Shown: positions 1-7,061, counted from the first letter of the stretch. The stretch: 8,576 nucleotides of DNA from Rhodospirillales bacterium (GCA_028870815.1 JAGWOU010000056.1:1-8576); one strand, 5' to 3'. Made by a program: numbers and translations. Notes: a model not told the origin generated them from the letters alone.

Positions 1-224
1 CAACCGCGCATCCTCACGTAACCGCCCAGTGGAATCGCCGAAACCTGCCACACCGTACCGGATTTCGCCTGGCGCTTGAACAACGCCGGACCAAAACCGA
101 TCGAAAATGTCTCCACCGTCACGCCCTGGCTGCGCGCGGCGAGATAATGCCCCATCTCATGCACAAAGATCAGCACGCCGATATCGACGATGAAGGCGAG
201 GATCGTGCGCAATATGTCGAACAT
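1..224 (-). CDS. rseP: RseP-type site-2 intramembrane zinc metalloprotease, N-terminal part only
   Basis: RseP is an inner-membrane protease that cuts anti-sigma factors and leftover signal peptides within the membrane. I translated this from the minus strand: the ATG is at 224-222 and 74 residues are visible before the left window edge cuts the gene. Residues 5-21 form a hydrophobic first membrane segment that runs into HEMGH (residues 22-26), the HExxH zinc site. It is followed by the family-typical YLAAR and, further on, FSIGFGP and IPLGGYVRM. The PDZ domains and the second metal-site motif (usually NxxPxxxLDG) fall outside the window. The start codon lies one base after the dxr stop (TGAGATG), so translation is probably coupled. 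The position just after cdsA-dxr is typical for proteobacteria. Identification is firm even though only the N-terminus is seen. Confidence 0.95.
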   Translation of the reverse strand, partial: MFDILRTILAFIVDIGVLIFVHEMGHYLAARSQGVTVETFSIGFGPALFKRQAKSGTVWQVSAIPLGGYVRMRG

Positions 225-225
225 C

Positions 226-1392
226 TCAGGCTGCCTTGGCTTTCGCCAGCGCCTCGGTGGCGGCAATGCGGGCGGCGGCATCCACGGCCAGCACAGCGGC
301 AATGTCCGGCACCGGCGGAGCGCCCAGCGCCTGCATTACAGCCTCAACGGTCCCCGCGATATCCAAAAAGCCGATCTTGCGGTCCAGAAAGGCCGCCACG
401 GCCACCTCGTTCGCGGCGTTCAGCACCGCGGGTGCACCGGCACCGGCGGCCAGCGCCTCGCGCGCCAGGCGCAACGCGGGAAAGCGCACCTCATCGGGCG
501 CATGAAATTCAAGCCGGCAAACCTGCGCCAGATCCAGCCGTGGCGCCTGGGTGGCCAAACGCTCCGGCCATGCCAAGGCATGTGCAATGGGACTGCGCAT
601 ATCCGGCGCGCCAAGCTGCGCCAGCACCGAGCCATCGGCGTAGCAAACCATGCCGTGGATCACCGATTGCGGGTGCACCAGCACTTCGATTTTCTCGGAA
701 GGCAGCGAGAATAATCTTGCAGCTTCAATAACTTCAAGACCTTTGTTGAACATCGTCGCGCTGTCGATGGAGATTTTCGCGCCCATCGACCAGACGGGGT
801 GCTGCAACGCCGCCTCGCGGGTGATGCCGCGCATATCCTCCAGGCTGTGGTTACGGAACGGCCCGCCGGAAGCCGTGAGCACGATCTTGTCCACCGCCTT
901 GGCATTGCCGTCGGCCATCGCCTGCAAAATGGCGTTATGCTCGGAATCCACCGGCAGCAGCGTCGCGCCGGCGGCCTCCACCTCACGCAAAAACACATCC
1001 CCCGCCGAAACCAGCGACTCCTTGCACGCGAAGGCAATGGTGCCGCCCTGGCGCACGGACGCCAGCGTGGGCTCCAACCCTGCCGTGCCGGTAATGGCGC
1101 ACATCGTCCAATCCGCCTTGCGTCCGGCCGCCTCCAGCACGGCCTTGCGCCCGCCAGCCACGTCCAGCCCGGTGCCAGCCAGCGCCTCGCGCAAGTCAGG
1201 CAGCAGCGCCTCCTCAGAAATAACGGTAACGTCCGGCCGGAACTTGCGGGCCTGGGCGGCCAGCAGCGCCACATTGCGCCCGCCGATCAGGCTGCAAATT
1301 TCATAGGCTGACGGGTTTTCTTCTACGAGATCAAGCGTTTGTGTGCCGACGCTGCCCGTGGAACCCAGGATTGTCAGCCGCTTCACCCCCAT
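226..1392 (-). CDS. dxr: 1-deoxy-D-xylulose 5-phosphate reductoisomerase
   Basis: Dxr (IspC) is a cytoplasmic enzyme that rearranges and reduces DXP to 2-C-methyl-D-erythritol 4-phosphate with NADPH, the committed step of the MEP isoprenoid pathway. The product is 388 residues, close to the E. coli enzyme (about 398). GSTGSVG (residues 10-16) is the NADPH-binding glycine motif. PVDSEHN carries the metal ligands Asp149 and Glu151, and NKGLE carries the third, Glu220. TASGGPFR (about 173-180) and HPQSVIHGMV (about 240-249) are the conserved substrate-site segments. All expected catalytic residues are present. The ATG at 1392 is preceded by GGAGG nine bases upstream, inside the cdsA coding end, and the gene overlaps cdsA by 10 bases. 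It supplies precursors for UppS, encoded two genes upstream. Confidence 0.98.
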   Translation of the reverse strand: MGVKRLTILGSTGSVGTQTLDLVEENPSAYEICSLIGGRNVALLAAQARKFRPDVTVISEEALLPDLREALAGTGLDVAGGRKAVLEAAGRKADWTMCAITGTAGLEPTLASVRQGGTIAFACKESLVSAGDVFLREVEAAGATLLPVDSEHNAILQAMADGNAKAVDKIVLTASGGPFRNHSLEDMRGITREAALQHPVWSMGAKISIDSATMFNKGLEVIEAARLFSLPSEKIEVLVHPQSVIHGMVCYADGSVLAQLGAPDMRSPIAHALAWPERLATQAPRLDLAQVCRLEFHAPDEVRFPALRLAREALAAGAGAPAVLNAANEVAVAAFLDRKIGFLDIAGTVEAVMQALGAPPVPDIAAVLAVDAAARIAATEALAKAKAA

Positions 1393-2177
1393 AGTCCCAT
1401 GCCTCCATGCATGCTGGCCGCAAGCAGCACCGCCACTGGTGCTGCCGTCAAAAACCCATCCAGCCGGTCGAATAATCCGCCATGGCCGGGAATCGTCCGG
1501 CCAGAATCCTTCACGCCCAGTTTGCGCTTGATGGCGCTTTCCAGCAAATCGCCCGCTTGGGCGATAAAGCTCAGCACCAGCCCGGCCCCAAAAGCATAGC
1601 CAGGCGCTCCCAGCGTCACCGCCGCCAACCCGGCCCCGCAGGCCCCACCCAGGGCCAATCCGCCAAGTGCACCGCTCCAGGTTTTACCCGGCGAAATCCG
1701 TGGCGCCAGCTTCCGCCCGCCCAGCAACCGCCCGACCGCATAGGCGCCGATATCCGTGCCCCAGATCACTAGAATCAGAAACGCCGTATCCTCGAGCCCT
1801 ACAACTGGGCGGTCACGCAGCCAGATCATGCAAACACCGGCAAACCCGGCATAAGGCACCCCGGCAGCAGCAAAACGCCCCAACACAAACCAAGCCGCCA
1901 ATCCTATAAATATAACGGCTTGCAGCCCAGCGTTAACGCCAAAAACCTCTGTTATCGCCCATATCAGCAGCAGCAATCCGGCGAACGCCCACGCCTGACG
2001 CAGCTGTGCCAGCTTTGCCCATTCATGGCCAAGCCCAACCATCGCCACACCAATCATTATCTCCCAGGCCAGGCCACCCCGCCAAAGGCAGAACAAGGCC
2101 AGCGGCCCCAGCACCAGCGCCGAAGCAGCACGGACGGAAAGATCGGCCCAGCGGTTACTCACCACTGGCTTATCCAT
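1383..2177 (-). CDS. cdsA: phosphatidate cytidylyltransferase (CDP-diglyceride synthase)
   Basis: CdsA is an integral inner-membrane enzyme that makes CDP-diacylglycerol from phosphatidate and CTP, the branch point for all bacterial phospholipids. The protein is 264 residues with several hydrophobic segments. Residues 214-240 match the CDS-family signature in full: S-x2-KR-x4-KD, then PGHGG, then DRLD at the end. I chose the ATG at 2177. It lies four bases after the uppS stop and gives a family-sized protein, whereas the frame stays open to 2411 only by running inside uppS. No convincing Shine-Dalgarno precedes this ATG, so translation probably depends on ribosomes finishing uppS. The 3' end overlaps the dxr start by 10 bases. 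Confidence 0.96.
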   Translation of the reverse strand: MDKPVVSNRWADLSVRAASALVLGPLALFCLWRGGLAWEIMIGVAMVGLGHEWAKLAQLRQAWAFAGLLLLIWAITEVFGVNAGLQAVIFIGLAAWFVLGRFAAAGVPYAGFAGVCMIWLRDRPVVGLEDTAFLILVIWGTDIGAYAVGRLLGGRKLAPRISPGKTWSGALGGLALGGACGAGLAAVTLGAPGYAFGAGLVLSFIAQAGDLLESAIKRKLGVKDSGRTIPGHGGLFDRLDGFLTAAPVAVLLAASMHGGMGLWG

Positions 2178-2181
2178 GGGT

Positions 2182-2892
2182 TCAGACAGGGCGGGCACCG
2201 AACCTGCGCTCCCTGCCGGCATATTCCTCCAGCGCGTCGGCAAAATCGCTCCCGCAGAAATCCGGCCAGAGGGTTTTGGTGAACAATATCTCCGCATAGG
2301 CAAGCTGCCAGAGCAGGAAATTGCTGACCCGCTGCTCACCAGAGGTCCGAATGACGAGATCGGGGTCTGGGATTCCGGCGGTAAACAGCAGGCTTCCAAA
2401 ATTCTGCTCATTCAATTCCGCAGGCTTCATGCCGGCTTCAATGGCACGGCGCGCCGCCGCCACAATCTCCGCCCGCCCGCCATAGGAAAGGGCCAGCACC
2501 AGGGTCAGGCGCTTGTTATTCGCCGTCTTCCGCTCAGCCGCTTCCAGCTCCTGCGCCAGGGCATCGCCAAACCGCTCGCGCTCGCCGATTACTTTCAGCC
2601 GCACGCCCTCCGCGTGCAGTTCCGCCAGTTCCGAGCGCAGATAATGCTTGAGCAGGAAGGTAAGATCCTGCACCTCGCCCGCCGAGCGTTGCCAATTCTC
2701 CGAGGAGAAGGCGAACAGGGTGAGATACTGCACGCCATGGTTCACCGCCGCCTCAATGGTCCGGCGCACCGCCTTCGCACCCTCCCTGTGGCCCGCCACG
2801 CGTGGCAGCCCCCTGGCGGCGGCCCAGCGCCCGTTGCCATCCATGATGATGGCCACATGCACGGGCACTGAATGAGAGGCGGCGTCTGCCAT
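2182..2892 (-). CDS. uppS: isoprenyl transferase, undecaprenyl diphosphate synthase type
   Basis: UppS is a cytoplasmic cis-prenyltransferase that extends farnesyl diphosphate with isopentenyl diphosphate to form the C55 lipid carrier for peptidoglycan and O-antigen. The product is 236 residues, near the usual 240-250. The N-terminal IIMDGNGRWA holds catalytic Asp18. GHREG (34-38) and FAFSSENW (60-67) follow. The C-terminal family signature runs from Asp178 to Gln196 with Arg182 and Arg188, and Glu201 comes shortly after. All the substrate-binding residues expected for the family are visible. The ATG overlaps the frr stop by one base (TGATG), a common coupling arrangement. A trans-prenyltransferase can be excluded because no DDxxD motif is present. 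Confidence 0.97.
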   Translation of the reverse strand: MADAASHSVPVHVAIIMDGNGRWAAARGLPRVAGHREGAKAVRRTIEAAVNHGVQYLTLFAFSSENWQRSAGEVQDLTFLLKHYLRSELAELHAEGVRLKVIGERERFGDALAQELEAAERKTANNKRLTLVLALSYGGRAEIVAAARRAIEAGMKPAELNEQNFGSLLFTAGIPDPDLVIRTSGEQRVSNFLLWQLAYAEILFTKTLWPDFCGSDFADALEEYAGRERRFGARPV

Positions 2893-3455
2893 CAGACCTG
2901 CCGGATATCCTTTTCTTTCTCTGCGAAGCTGTCATCAACACGCTTGACGTAGCCGTCAGTCAGCTTCTGCACCTGATCAGCCCAATCCCGCTCCTCATCT
3001 TCGGAGATTTCGGACTTCTTCTGCAAGGCCTTGATCTGTTCCATGCCGTCGCGGCGCACGCCACGCACCGCGATGCGCGCGGCCTCGGCGTATTTATTCG
3101 CGGTTTTCACGAGTTCGATACGCCGTTCCTCGGTCAGCACCGGCAGCGGCACGCGAATCGTCTGCCCGTCCGGCTGCGGGTTCAGCCCCAGCCCGCAATC
3201 ACGGATGGCGGCGACGGTGGAGTTCACCATGGAGCGGTCCCAAACCTGCACGGTGATCATCCGCGCTTCCGGCACGGCGATCGTCGCCACCTGGTTCAGC
3301 GGCATCATCGTGCCATAGGCTTCCACCTTCACCGGCTCCAGCAGAGCCGGGCTGGCGCGGCCGGTTCTAAGCCCGGAAAATTCGCGCCGCAGCGCCTCCA
3401 AGGCGCCGTCCATGCGGCGGGTAAGGTCGGTTTTTATGGAGTCTAAATCGGCCAT
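2892..3455 (-). CDS. frr: ribosome recycling factor
   Basis: RRF works with EF-G to split the post-termination ribosome so its subunits can be reused. The product is 187 residues (E. coli RRF has 185). It begins MADLDSIKTDLTRRMDGAL, the first helix of the three-helix bundle. FSGLRTGRASPALLEPVKVEAYG and the PLNQVATI segment are the typical RRF core. The C-terminal half is rich in charged helical sequence (RIELVKTANKYAEAARIAVR, then RRDGMEQIKAL). I chose the ATG at 3455 because AAGAAGG sits eight bases upstream and the protein starts where RRFs normally start. A longer frame from 3539 would run into pyrH. The gap from pyrH is 16 bases. Confidence 0.98.
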   Translation of the reverse strand: MADLDSIKTDLTRRMDGALEALRREFSGLRTGRASPALLEPVKVEAYGTMMPLNQVATIAVPEARMITVQVWDRSMVNSTVAAIRDCGLGLNPQPDGQTIRVPLPVLTEERRIELVKTANKYAEAARIAVRGVRRDGMEQIKALQKKSEISEDEERDWADQVQKLTDGYVKRVDDSFAEKEKDIRQV

Positions 3456-3471
3456 GTGACGAACCTTCTTT

Positions 3472-4194
3472 TTAGTTCTCGATAATCCGGGTGAACAGGC
3501 CCTCGCCGCGCATAACGGCGGCAAAAGCGCCAGGAGCATGGATATTAAACACCAGAATCGGCAGCTTATTCTCGCGGGAAAGCGAGATCGCGGCGGCGTC
3601 CATCACGTTCAGGTCGCGCGCCAGCACGTCCAGATAGGTCAATTCCTCGTACCGGCGGGCATCGGCCACCTTACGCGGGTCGGCGGAATAAACGCCGTCC
3701 ACCTGGGTGCCCTTCAGCATCGCGTCGCACTTCATCTCGGTAGCGCGCAGAGCGGCGGCGGTATCGGTGGTAAAGAACGGATTACCCGTACCGGCGCCAA
3801 AAATTACCACCCTGCCCTTTTCCATATGCCGCTCGGCGCGGCGGCGGATATAGGGCTCGCAAACCGACTCCATGGAAATGGCGCTCTGCACGCGGGTAGG
3901 CACGCCCATCTTTTCCAGCGCGGACTGCATGCCCAGCGCGTTCATCACCGTGGCCAGCATGCCCATGTAATCGGCCTGGGCGCGGTCCATACCCGCCGCC
4001 GCCCCGGCGATGCCGCGGAAAATATTGCCCCCGCCGATCACCAGGCAAACCTGAACCCCCATGGCGACCACATCGCGCACATCGGCGGCGATGGCGTTCA
4101 CCGTCTCCGTATCCAGCCCGTAATCGCGCTTGCCCATCAGGGCCTCGCCGGAAACCTTCAGCAGAACGCGCTTGTACTCGGATGGGCTGGTCAT
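3472..4194 (-). CDS. pyrH: uridylate kinase (UMP kinase)
   Basis: PyrH phosphorylates UMP to UDP in pyrimidine nucleotide synthesis. It belongs to the amino-acid kinase fold and is usually a cytoplasmic hexamer regulated by GTP and UTP. The product is 240 residues, the normal family size. KVSGEAL (13-19) is the phosphate-binding start, GGGNIFRG (54-61) is the glycine loop, and DYMGML/ATVMNA follows. GTGNPFFTTD (135-144) forms the UMP/phosphoryl-transfer region, and the GVYSADPRK nucleotide-binding segment comes later. The ATG at 4194 has AAGGA six bases upstream. It sits between tsf and frr as in most proteobacteria. UDP and UTP feed cell-wall precursor synthesis, which fits the envelope genes downstream. 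Confidence 0.98.
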   Translation of the reverse strand: MTSPSEYKRVLLKVSGEALMGKRDYGLDTETVNAIAADVRDVVAMGVQVCLVIGGGNIFRGIAGAAAGMDRAQADYMGMLATVMNALGMQSALEKMGVPTRVQSAISMESVCEPYIRRRAERHMEKGRVVIFGAGTGNPFFTTDTAAALRATEMKCDAMLKGTQVDGVYSADPRKVADARRYEELTYLDVLARDLNVMDAAAISLSRENKLPILVFNIHAPGAFAAVMRGEGLFTRIIEN

Positions 4195-4212
4195 GGAAGG
4201 TCCTTATAGTAA

Positions 4213-4244
4213 GGGCGGTACCAGGCACAACGCCCGGACCGCCC
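4213..4244 (-). other. strong hairpin in the tsf-pyrH gap
   Basis: Read on the minus strand this is GGGCGGT, then CCGGGC, a five-base loop GTTGT, GCCTGG, one bulged T, and ACCGCCC. That makes 13 base pairs with a single G.U pair. It sits between the tsf stop (4270) and the pyrH Shine-Dalgarno. The bases after it (TTACTATAAGG) are not a U-tract, so it is not a good intrinsic terminator. By inference it may protect the 3' end of the rpsB-tsf message, serve as a processing site, or cause partial attenuation so that translation factors are made in excess of PyrH. Confidence 0.6.
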
Positions 4245-4269
4245 ATGGGTAGCGCAAAGGCGGAAAGGA

Positions 4270-5175
4270 TTAAACCCCGGCCGCCGCCGCGACTTCAGCC
4301 GCGAAATCAGAGACTTCCTTCTCGATGCCTTCGCCGAGCGTAAAGCGAACGAAACGGGATACGTTGGCACCTGCCTTCTTCACCACGTCCTTCACCTTGC
4401 TCTCGCCGTCATGCACCCAGACCTGCTCCAGCAGCACCACGTCCTCGTAATACTTCTTCACACGACCCTCGACCATCTTCTCAATAATGGCTTCGGGCTT
4501 GCCCGAGGCACGGGCCTGATCGGAGAGCACGCTTTTCTCACGCTCCAGCGCCGCCGGGTCCACTTCCGCGACAGAAAGCGCATCCGGGCGAGTGGCGGCC
4601 ACATGCATGCCGATCTGCCGGCCAAGCTGCTCCAGCGCCTCGTTGGCGTTGCCTTCCAGGCCCACGATCACACCGATCTTGCCCAGACCCGGCTTCAGCG
4701 CGCCATGGATATAGGCGGCGGCGGTGCCGCCGGGCACGTTGATCACGGCGACACGGCGCACATTCATGTTCTCACCGATGGTGGCGACCAGATGCACGGC
4801 TTCGTCAGCCACGGTACGGCCGGTGCCCGGATAAGCGGCGGCTTTCAGCGCCTCCACATCCTCGCCCACATCCAGCGCCAGCTTGGCGACAGTCTCGACA
4901 TAAGCCTGGAAGGCCTCGTTGCGAGCCACGAAATCGGTCTCGGCATTGATCTCAACCACGGCAGCCTTGCCGGGCGCCAGGGCAACGCCAACCAGCCCTT
5001 CGGCGGCCACGCGGCCAGATTTCTTCGCGGCGGCGGAAAGGCCCTTCTTGCGCAGCCAGTCAATGGCGGCTTCCTTGTCGCCATTGGTCTCAACCAGCGC
5101 CTTCTTGCAGTCCATCATGCCAGCGCCGGTGGTCTCGCGCAGGTCCTTCACCAGGGCAGCGGTAATTTCGGCCAT
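4270..5175 (-). CDS. tsf: translation elongation factor Ts
   Basis: EF-Ts is the nucleotide exchange factor that releases GDP from EF-Tu so it can rebind GTP. The product is 301 residues, slightly longer than the 283 of E. coli. The N-terminal UBA-like region has LRETTGAGMMDCKKAL (about 12-27), the first family signature. TDFVARN (80-86) is the second signature, including the conserved Asp81-Phe82 pair that contacts EF-Tu. The rest is the core and the C-terminal module. I chose the ATG at 5175: GAGGAG lies seven bases upstream and MAEITAALVK is the normal EF-Ts N-terminus. A start at 5208 would include the ribosome binding site. It follows rpsB, its near-universal partner. Confidence 0.98.
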   Translation of the reverse strand: MAEITAALVKDLRETTGAGMMDCKKALVETNGDKEAAIDWLRKKGLSAAAKKSGRVAAEGLVGVALAPGKAAVVEINAETDFVARNEAFQAYVETVAKLALDVGEDVEALKAAAYPGTGRTVADEAVHLVATIGENMNVRRVAVINVPGGTAAAYIHGALKPGLGKIGVIVGLEGNANEALEQLGRQIGMHVAATRPDALSVAEVDPAALEREKSVLSDQARASGKPEAIIEKMVEGRVKKYYEDVVLLEQVWVHDGESKVKDVVKKAGANVSRFVRFTLGEGIEKEVSDFAAEVAAAAGV

Positions 5176-5200
5176 GTGTTTGCTCCTCATCACGTGTTTG

Positions 5201-5225
5201 CGCGGCACCCGGAGCGGGCACCGCG
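5201..5225 (-). other. strong hairpin in the rpsB-tsf gap
   Basis: On the minus strand CGCGGTGCCC, a five-base loop GCTCC, and GGGTGCCGCG form ten base pairs, two of them G.U wobbles. It lies in the 94-base gap between the rpsB stop (5270) and the tsf start, and ends just upstream of the tsf GAGGAG site. No U-tract follows. An mRNA-stability or expression-ratio role is inference. Confidence 0.6.
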
Positions 5226-5269
5226 CGTCATTTCTCGAAATTCGCTCCGCCTCTCGGCGTGGCGGAAAA

Positions 5270-6028
5270 TCAGCCTTCGGCTGGCAGCTCGTCCATCACC
5301 GGCTCGGCGGCGGCGCCCAGATCAACGCCGGAAGCGCCCAACTCAGCGGAGATGCCATCCAGCACCGCGCCGGCAACCATGTCGCAATAGAGCGTGATGG
5401 CGCGGATCGCGTCGTCATTACCCGGGATCGGGTAGGTCACGCCCGCGGGGTCGGAGTTGGAGTCGAGGATGGCGACAACCGGGATGCCCAGCTTGTTGGC
5501 TTCCTCGATGGCCAGCTTCTCCTTGTTGGTGTCGATCACGAACAGGATGTCCGGCAGGCCGCCCATGTCCTTGATGCCGCCCAGGGCGCGTTCCAGCTTC
5601 TCCCGGTCGCGGGTGAAGTTCAGGATTTCCTTCTTGGAATAGCCATGCGTCTCGCCGCCCAGCATCTCGTCCATCTGGCGCAGGCGCTTGATGGAACCGG
5701 TGATGGTCTTCCAATTGGTGAGCATGCCGCCCAGCCAGCGGTGATTCACGTAATACTGGCCGCAGCGCTGCGCGGCATCGGCCACGTAGTCAGCGGCGGC
5801 GCGCTTGGTGCCCACAAACAGCACGCGGCCACCGGCGGCGGTCACGTCGCGGATCGCCTTCAGGGCGCGCTCGGCCAGGGGAACGGTCTGCTGCAGGTCG
5901 ATAATGTGGACTTGGTTGCGCACGCCGAACAAATACGGCGCCATACGCGGGTTCCAGCGGCGGGTATTGTGGCCAAAATGCACGCCGGCCTCAAGCAGCT
6001 GGCGCAGGGAAACGTCGGGAAGTGCCAT
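5270..6028 (-). CDS. rpsB: 30S ribosomal protein S2
   Basis: S2 is a late-assembling protein of the small ribosomal subunit that bridges head and body. The product is 252 residues, compared with 241 in E. coli. It starts MALPDVSLRQLLEAGVHFGH, followed by NTRRWNPRMAPYLFG, the hallmark S2 N-terminus. PDILFVIDTNKEKLAIEEA and the GIPVVAILDSNSDP segment are the conserved C-terminal core. The short acidic tail after residue 230 (AAEPVMDELPAEG) is less conserved and accounts for the extra length. The ATG at 6028 is preceded by AGGAAAGAG. It is the first gene of the long operon, behind its own promoter and structured leader. In E. coli S2 represses its own operon through the leader; the leader here could work the same way, which is inference. 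Confidence 0.98.
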   Translation of the reverse strand: MALPDVSLRQLLEAGVHFGHNTRRWNPRMAPYLFGVRNQVHIIDLQQTVPLAERALKAIRDVTAAGGRVLFVGTKRAAADYVADAAQRCGQYYVNHRWLGGMLTNWKTITGSIKRLRQMDEMLGGETHGYSKKEILNFTRDREKLERALGGIKDMGGLPDILFVIDTNKEKLAIEEANKLGIPVVAILDSNSDPAGVTYPIPGNDDAIRAITLYCDMVAGAVLDGISAELGASGVDLGAAAEPVMDELPAEG

Positions 6029-6084
6029 TGGCAGTTCTCTTTCCTAAATCAATCCGGTTCTATCCTCCGCGGGGGAAGCATCCG

Positions 6085-6101
6085 GCTTCAGAGCCTGAAG
6101 C
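6085..6101 (-). promoter_or_regulatory. rpsB leader hairpin B (proximal)
   Basis: A perfect seven-base-pair stem on the minus strand, GCTTCAG, loop GCT, CTGAAGC. It lies about 56 bases before the rpsB ATG. Flanking TCCGG (minus strand 6111-6107) and CCGGA (6085-6081) can add an outer stem across a six-base bulge, in which case the inner stem has six pairs. That outer stem needs bases 6111-6109, which hairpin A also uses. A regulatory role is inferred from position and structure. Confidence 0.5.
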
Positions 6102-6108
6102 GAACACC

Positions 6109-6138
6109 GGACCTTTTGGCTCTCGCCAGGAAAGGCCC
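6109..6138 (-). promoter_or_regulatory. rpsB leader hairpin A with GNRA tetraloop
   Basis: On the minus strand GGGCCTTT, a two-base bulge CC, TGGC, the tetraloop GAGA (a GNRA loop), GCCA, and AAAGGTCC. This gives 8 plus 4 base pairs with one G.U. GNRA caps and small bulges are typical of structured RNA rather than of chance palindromes. The element sits in the middle of the presumed 5' untranslated region of rpsB. No U-tract follows, so it is not an intrinsic terminator. Confidence 0.55.
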
Positions 6139-6176
6139 CCGCGTGTGAATTTGCCCGCACAATGCAGGCGGGCGCC

Positions 6177-6204
6177 GTATCGCGCATTTTTGCGCAAAGT
6201 TCAA
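6177..6204 (-). promoter_or_regulatory. probable sigma-70-type promoter for the rpsB operon
   Basis: The minus strand has TTGAAC (6204-6199) and GATACG (6182-6177) separated by exactly 17 bases. The -35 box is good and the -10 box is mediocre. It lies between the ompW terminator and rpsB, where a promoter is required. Transcription would start near 6170 and give a leader of about 140 nucleotides. An inverted repeat (GCCCGC/GCGGGC, 6153-6173) straddles the predicted start. Confidence 0.4.
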
Positions 6205-6250
6205 CCCGATTTGACAGCGCGTCAGCCCCAGCCGACCGTCCCACCCTTCC

Positions 6251-6282
6251 AAAAATACAAAAAGAGGTGGCAAAGCCACCCC
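6251..6282 (-). terminator. intrinsic terminator of ompW
   Basis: On the minus strand GGGGTGGC, loop TTT, GCCACCTC forms eight base pairs with one G.U. It is followed directly by TTTTTGTATTTTT. It lies 26 bases after the ompW stop and separates ompW from the rpsB operon. This is a textbook rho-independent terminator. Confidence 0.92.
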
Positions 6283-6308
6283 TTCCGGTTCCGCGCGAAA
6301 GGCAGGGA

Positions 6309-6989
6309 TTAGAATTTGTAACCGACGCCGAAGCCGACAACCGTGGGGTCCAGCCCGGTCATCGCATGAATGGCGCCATGGTCCAGCCGAGCAGCGGTGG
6401 GCAGGATCATCTGCTTCACATCCATATTGACGCTCCAATTGTCCTGCACCGGAACGTCAAAACCCACGTCGAAAGACGGGCCAATGGCCGTGCGCAGGCC
6501 AAGCTTGTCGCTGGTCCCCAGAAGTTGAGCACTCGGGCTAGTACCGTAGAAGAAAGCCACGGTTACACCCACGCCAACATAAGGTCGGACAACGCCGATC
6601 TGTGGAAAGTGCCATTGCGCCGTCAGCGTTGGCGGCAAGACCCAGGTGGAACCCAGCGTACCGCCATTGCCCAGCGCACCGCCCTTCGCGGTGATTGTGT
6701 GCCGGCTGGTTGCCGCGATCAGCTGAACGGAAAGGTTCGGGGTCACGAAGTAAGACGCATCCACTTCCGGCGAAACGCCAGTGGAGATGCCTAGACGCGC
6801 GCCCGGAACGCCGGTGATATGACTGTTGATGTTCTGAGGAATGACCCCGATGATACTCAGATGGGTCATTACGTCCCCGGCCTGATAGCCCGTGGGGCCG
6901 GAAAAGAGGCTGTACCCCTCCGCCAGGGCCGGTGTTACGGCCGCGCCGGCGAATAAAACGGCGGCGGCTGTACGGAATAAAAACTTCAT
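6309..6989 (-). CDS. ompW: OmpW-family outer-membrane beta-barrel protein
   Basis: OmpW proteins are small eight-stranded outer-membrane barrels linked to passage of hydrophobic molecules and to stress responses. The product is 226 residues. Residues 1-23 are a signal peptide (MKFLFRTAAAVLFAG core, cleavage after ALA), leaving about 203 mature residues. Alternating polar and hydrophobic strands follow. PYVGVGVTVAFFY and FDVGFDVPVQDNWSVNMDVKQM resemble the OmpW strand 4-5 and 6-7 region. The chain ends in YKF, the terminal aromatic residue recognised by the BAM machinery. I chose the ATG at 6989: GGAG lies nine bases upstream, and a TTG start at 7004 would absorb it. A clear terminator follows. 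No sure promoter is visible upstream. The specific substrate cannot be told from sequence. Confidence 0.88.
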   Translation of the reverse strand: MKFLFRTAAAVLFAGAAVTPALAEGYSLFSGPTGYQAGDVMTHLSIIGVIPQNINSHITGVPGARLGISTGVSPEVDASYFVTPNLSVQLIAATSRHTITAKGGALGNGGTLGSTWVLPPTLTAQWHFPQIGVVRPYVGVGVTVAFFYGTSPSAQLLGTSDKLGLRTAIGPSFDVGFDVPVQDNWSVNMDVKQMILPTAARLDHGAIHAMTGLDPTVVGFGVGYKF

Positions 6990-7061
6990 CGCGTAAGGCT
7001 CCAAACTGACTTAACGAGCCTTCGCTACCCTCGGCCTCCATGCTTTTCTTTGATCTGAAAC

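Noticed and set aside
650..1306. Plus-strand frames opposite dxr
   Set aside because: Several overlapping frames exist at once and none resembles a protein. dxr on the other strand explains the region.
2178..2411. N-terminal extension of cdsA to 2411
   Set aside because: It would lie wholly inside uppS, and its sequence is not like CdsA. The family-like sequence starts after 2177.
4411..5397. Plus-strand open frame (328 codons) opposite tsf
   Set aside because: Antisense shadow of EF-Ts with a His/Gln/Gly-rich translation and no recognisable domain.
4919..6148. Long plus-strand open frame (409 codons) across rpsB and the tsf start
   Set aside because: It lies opposite two highly conserved genes, has no family resemblance and low-complexity content. 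Such frames arise from GC-rich third positions.
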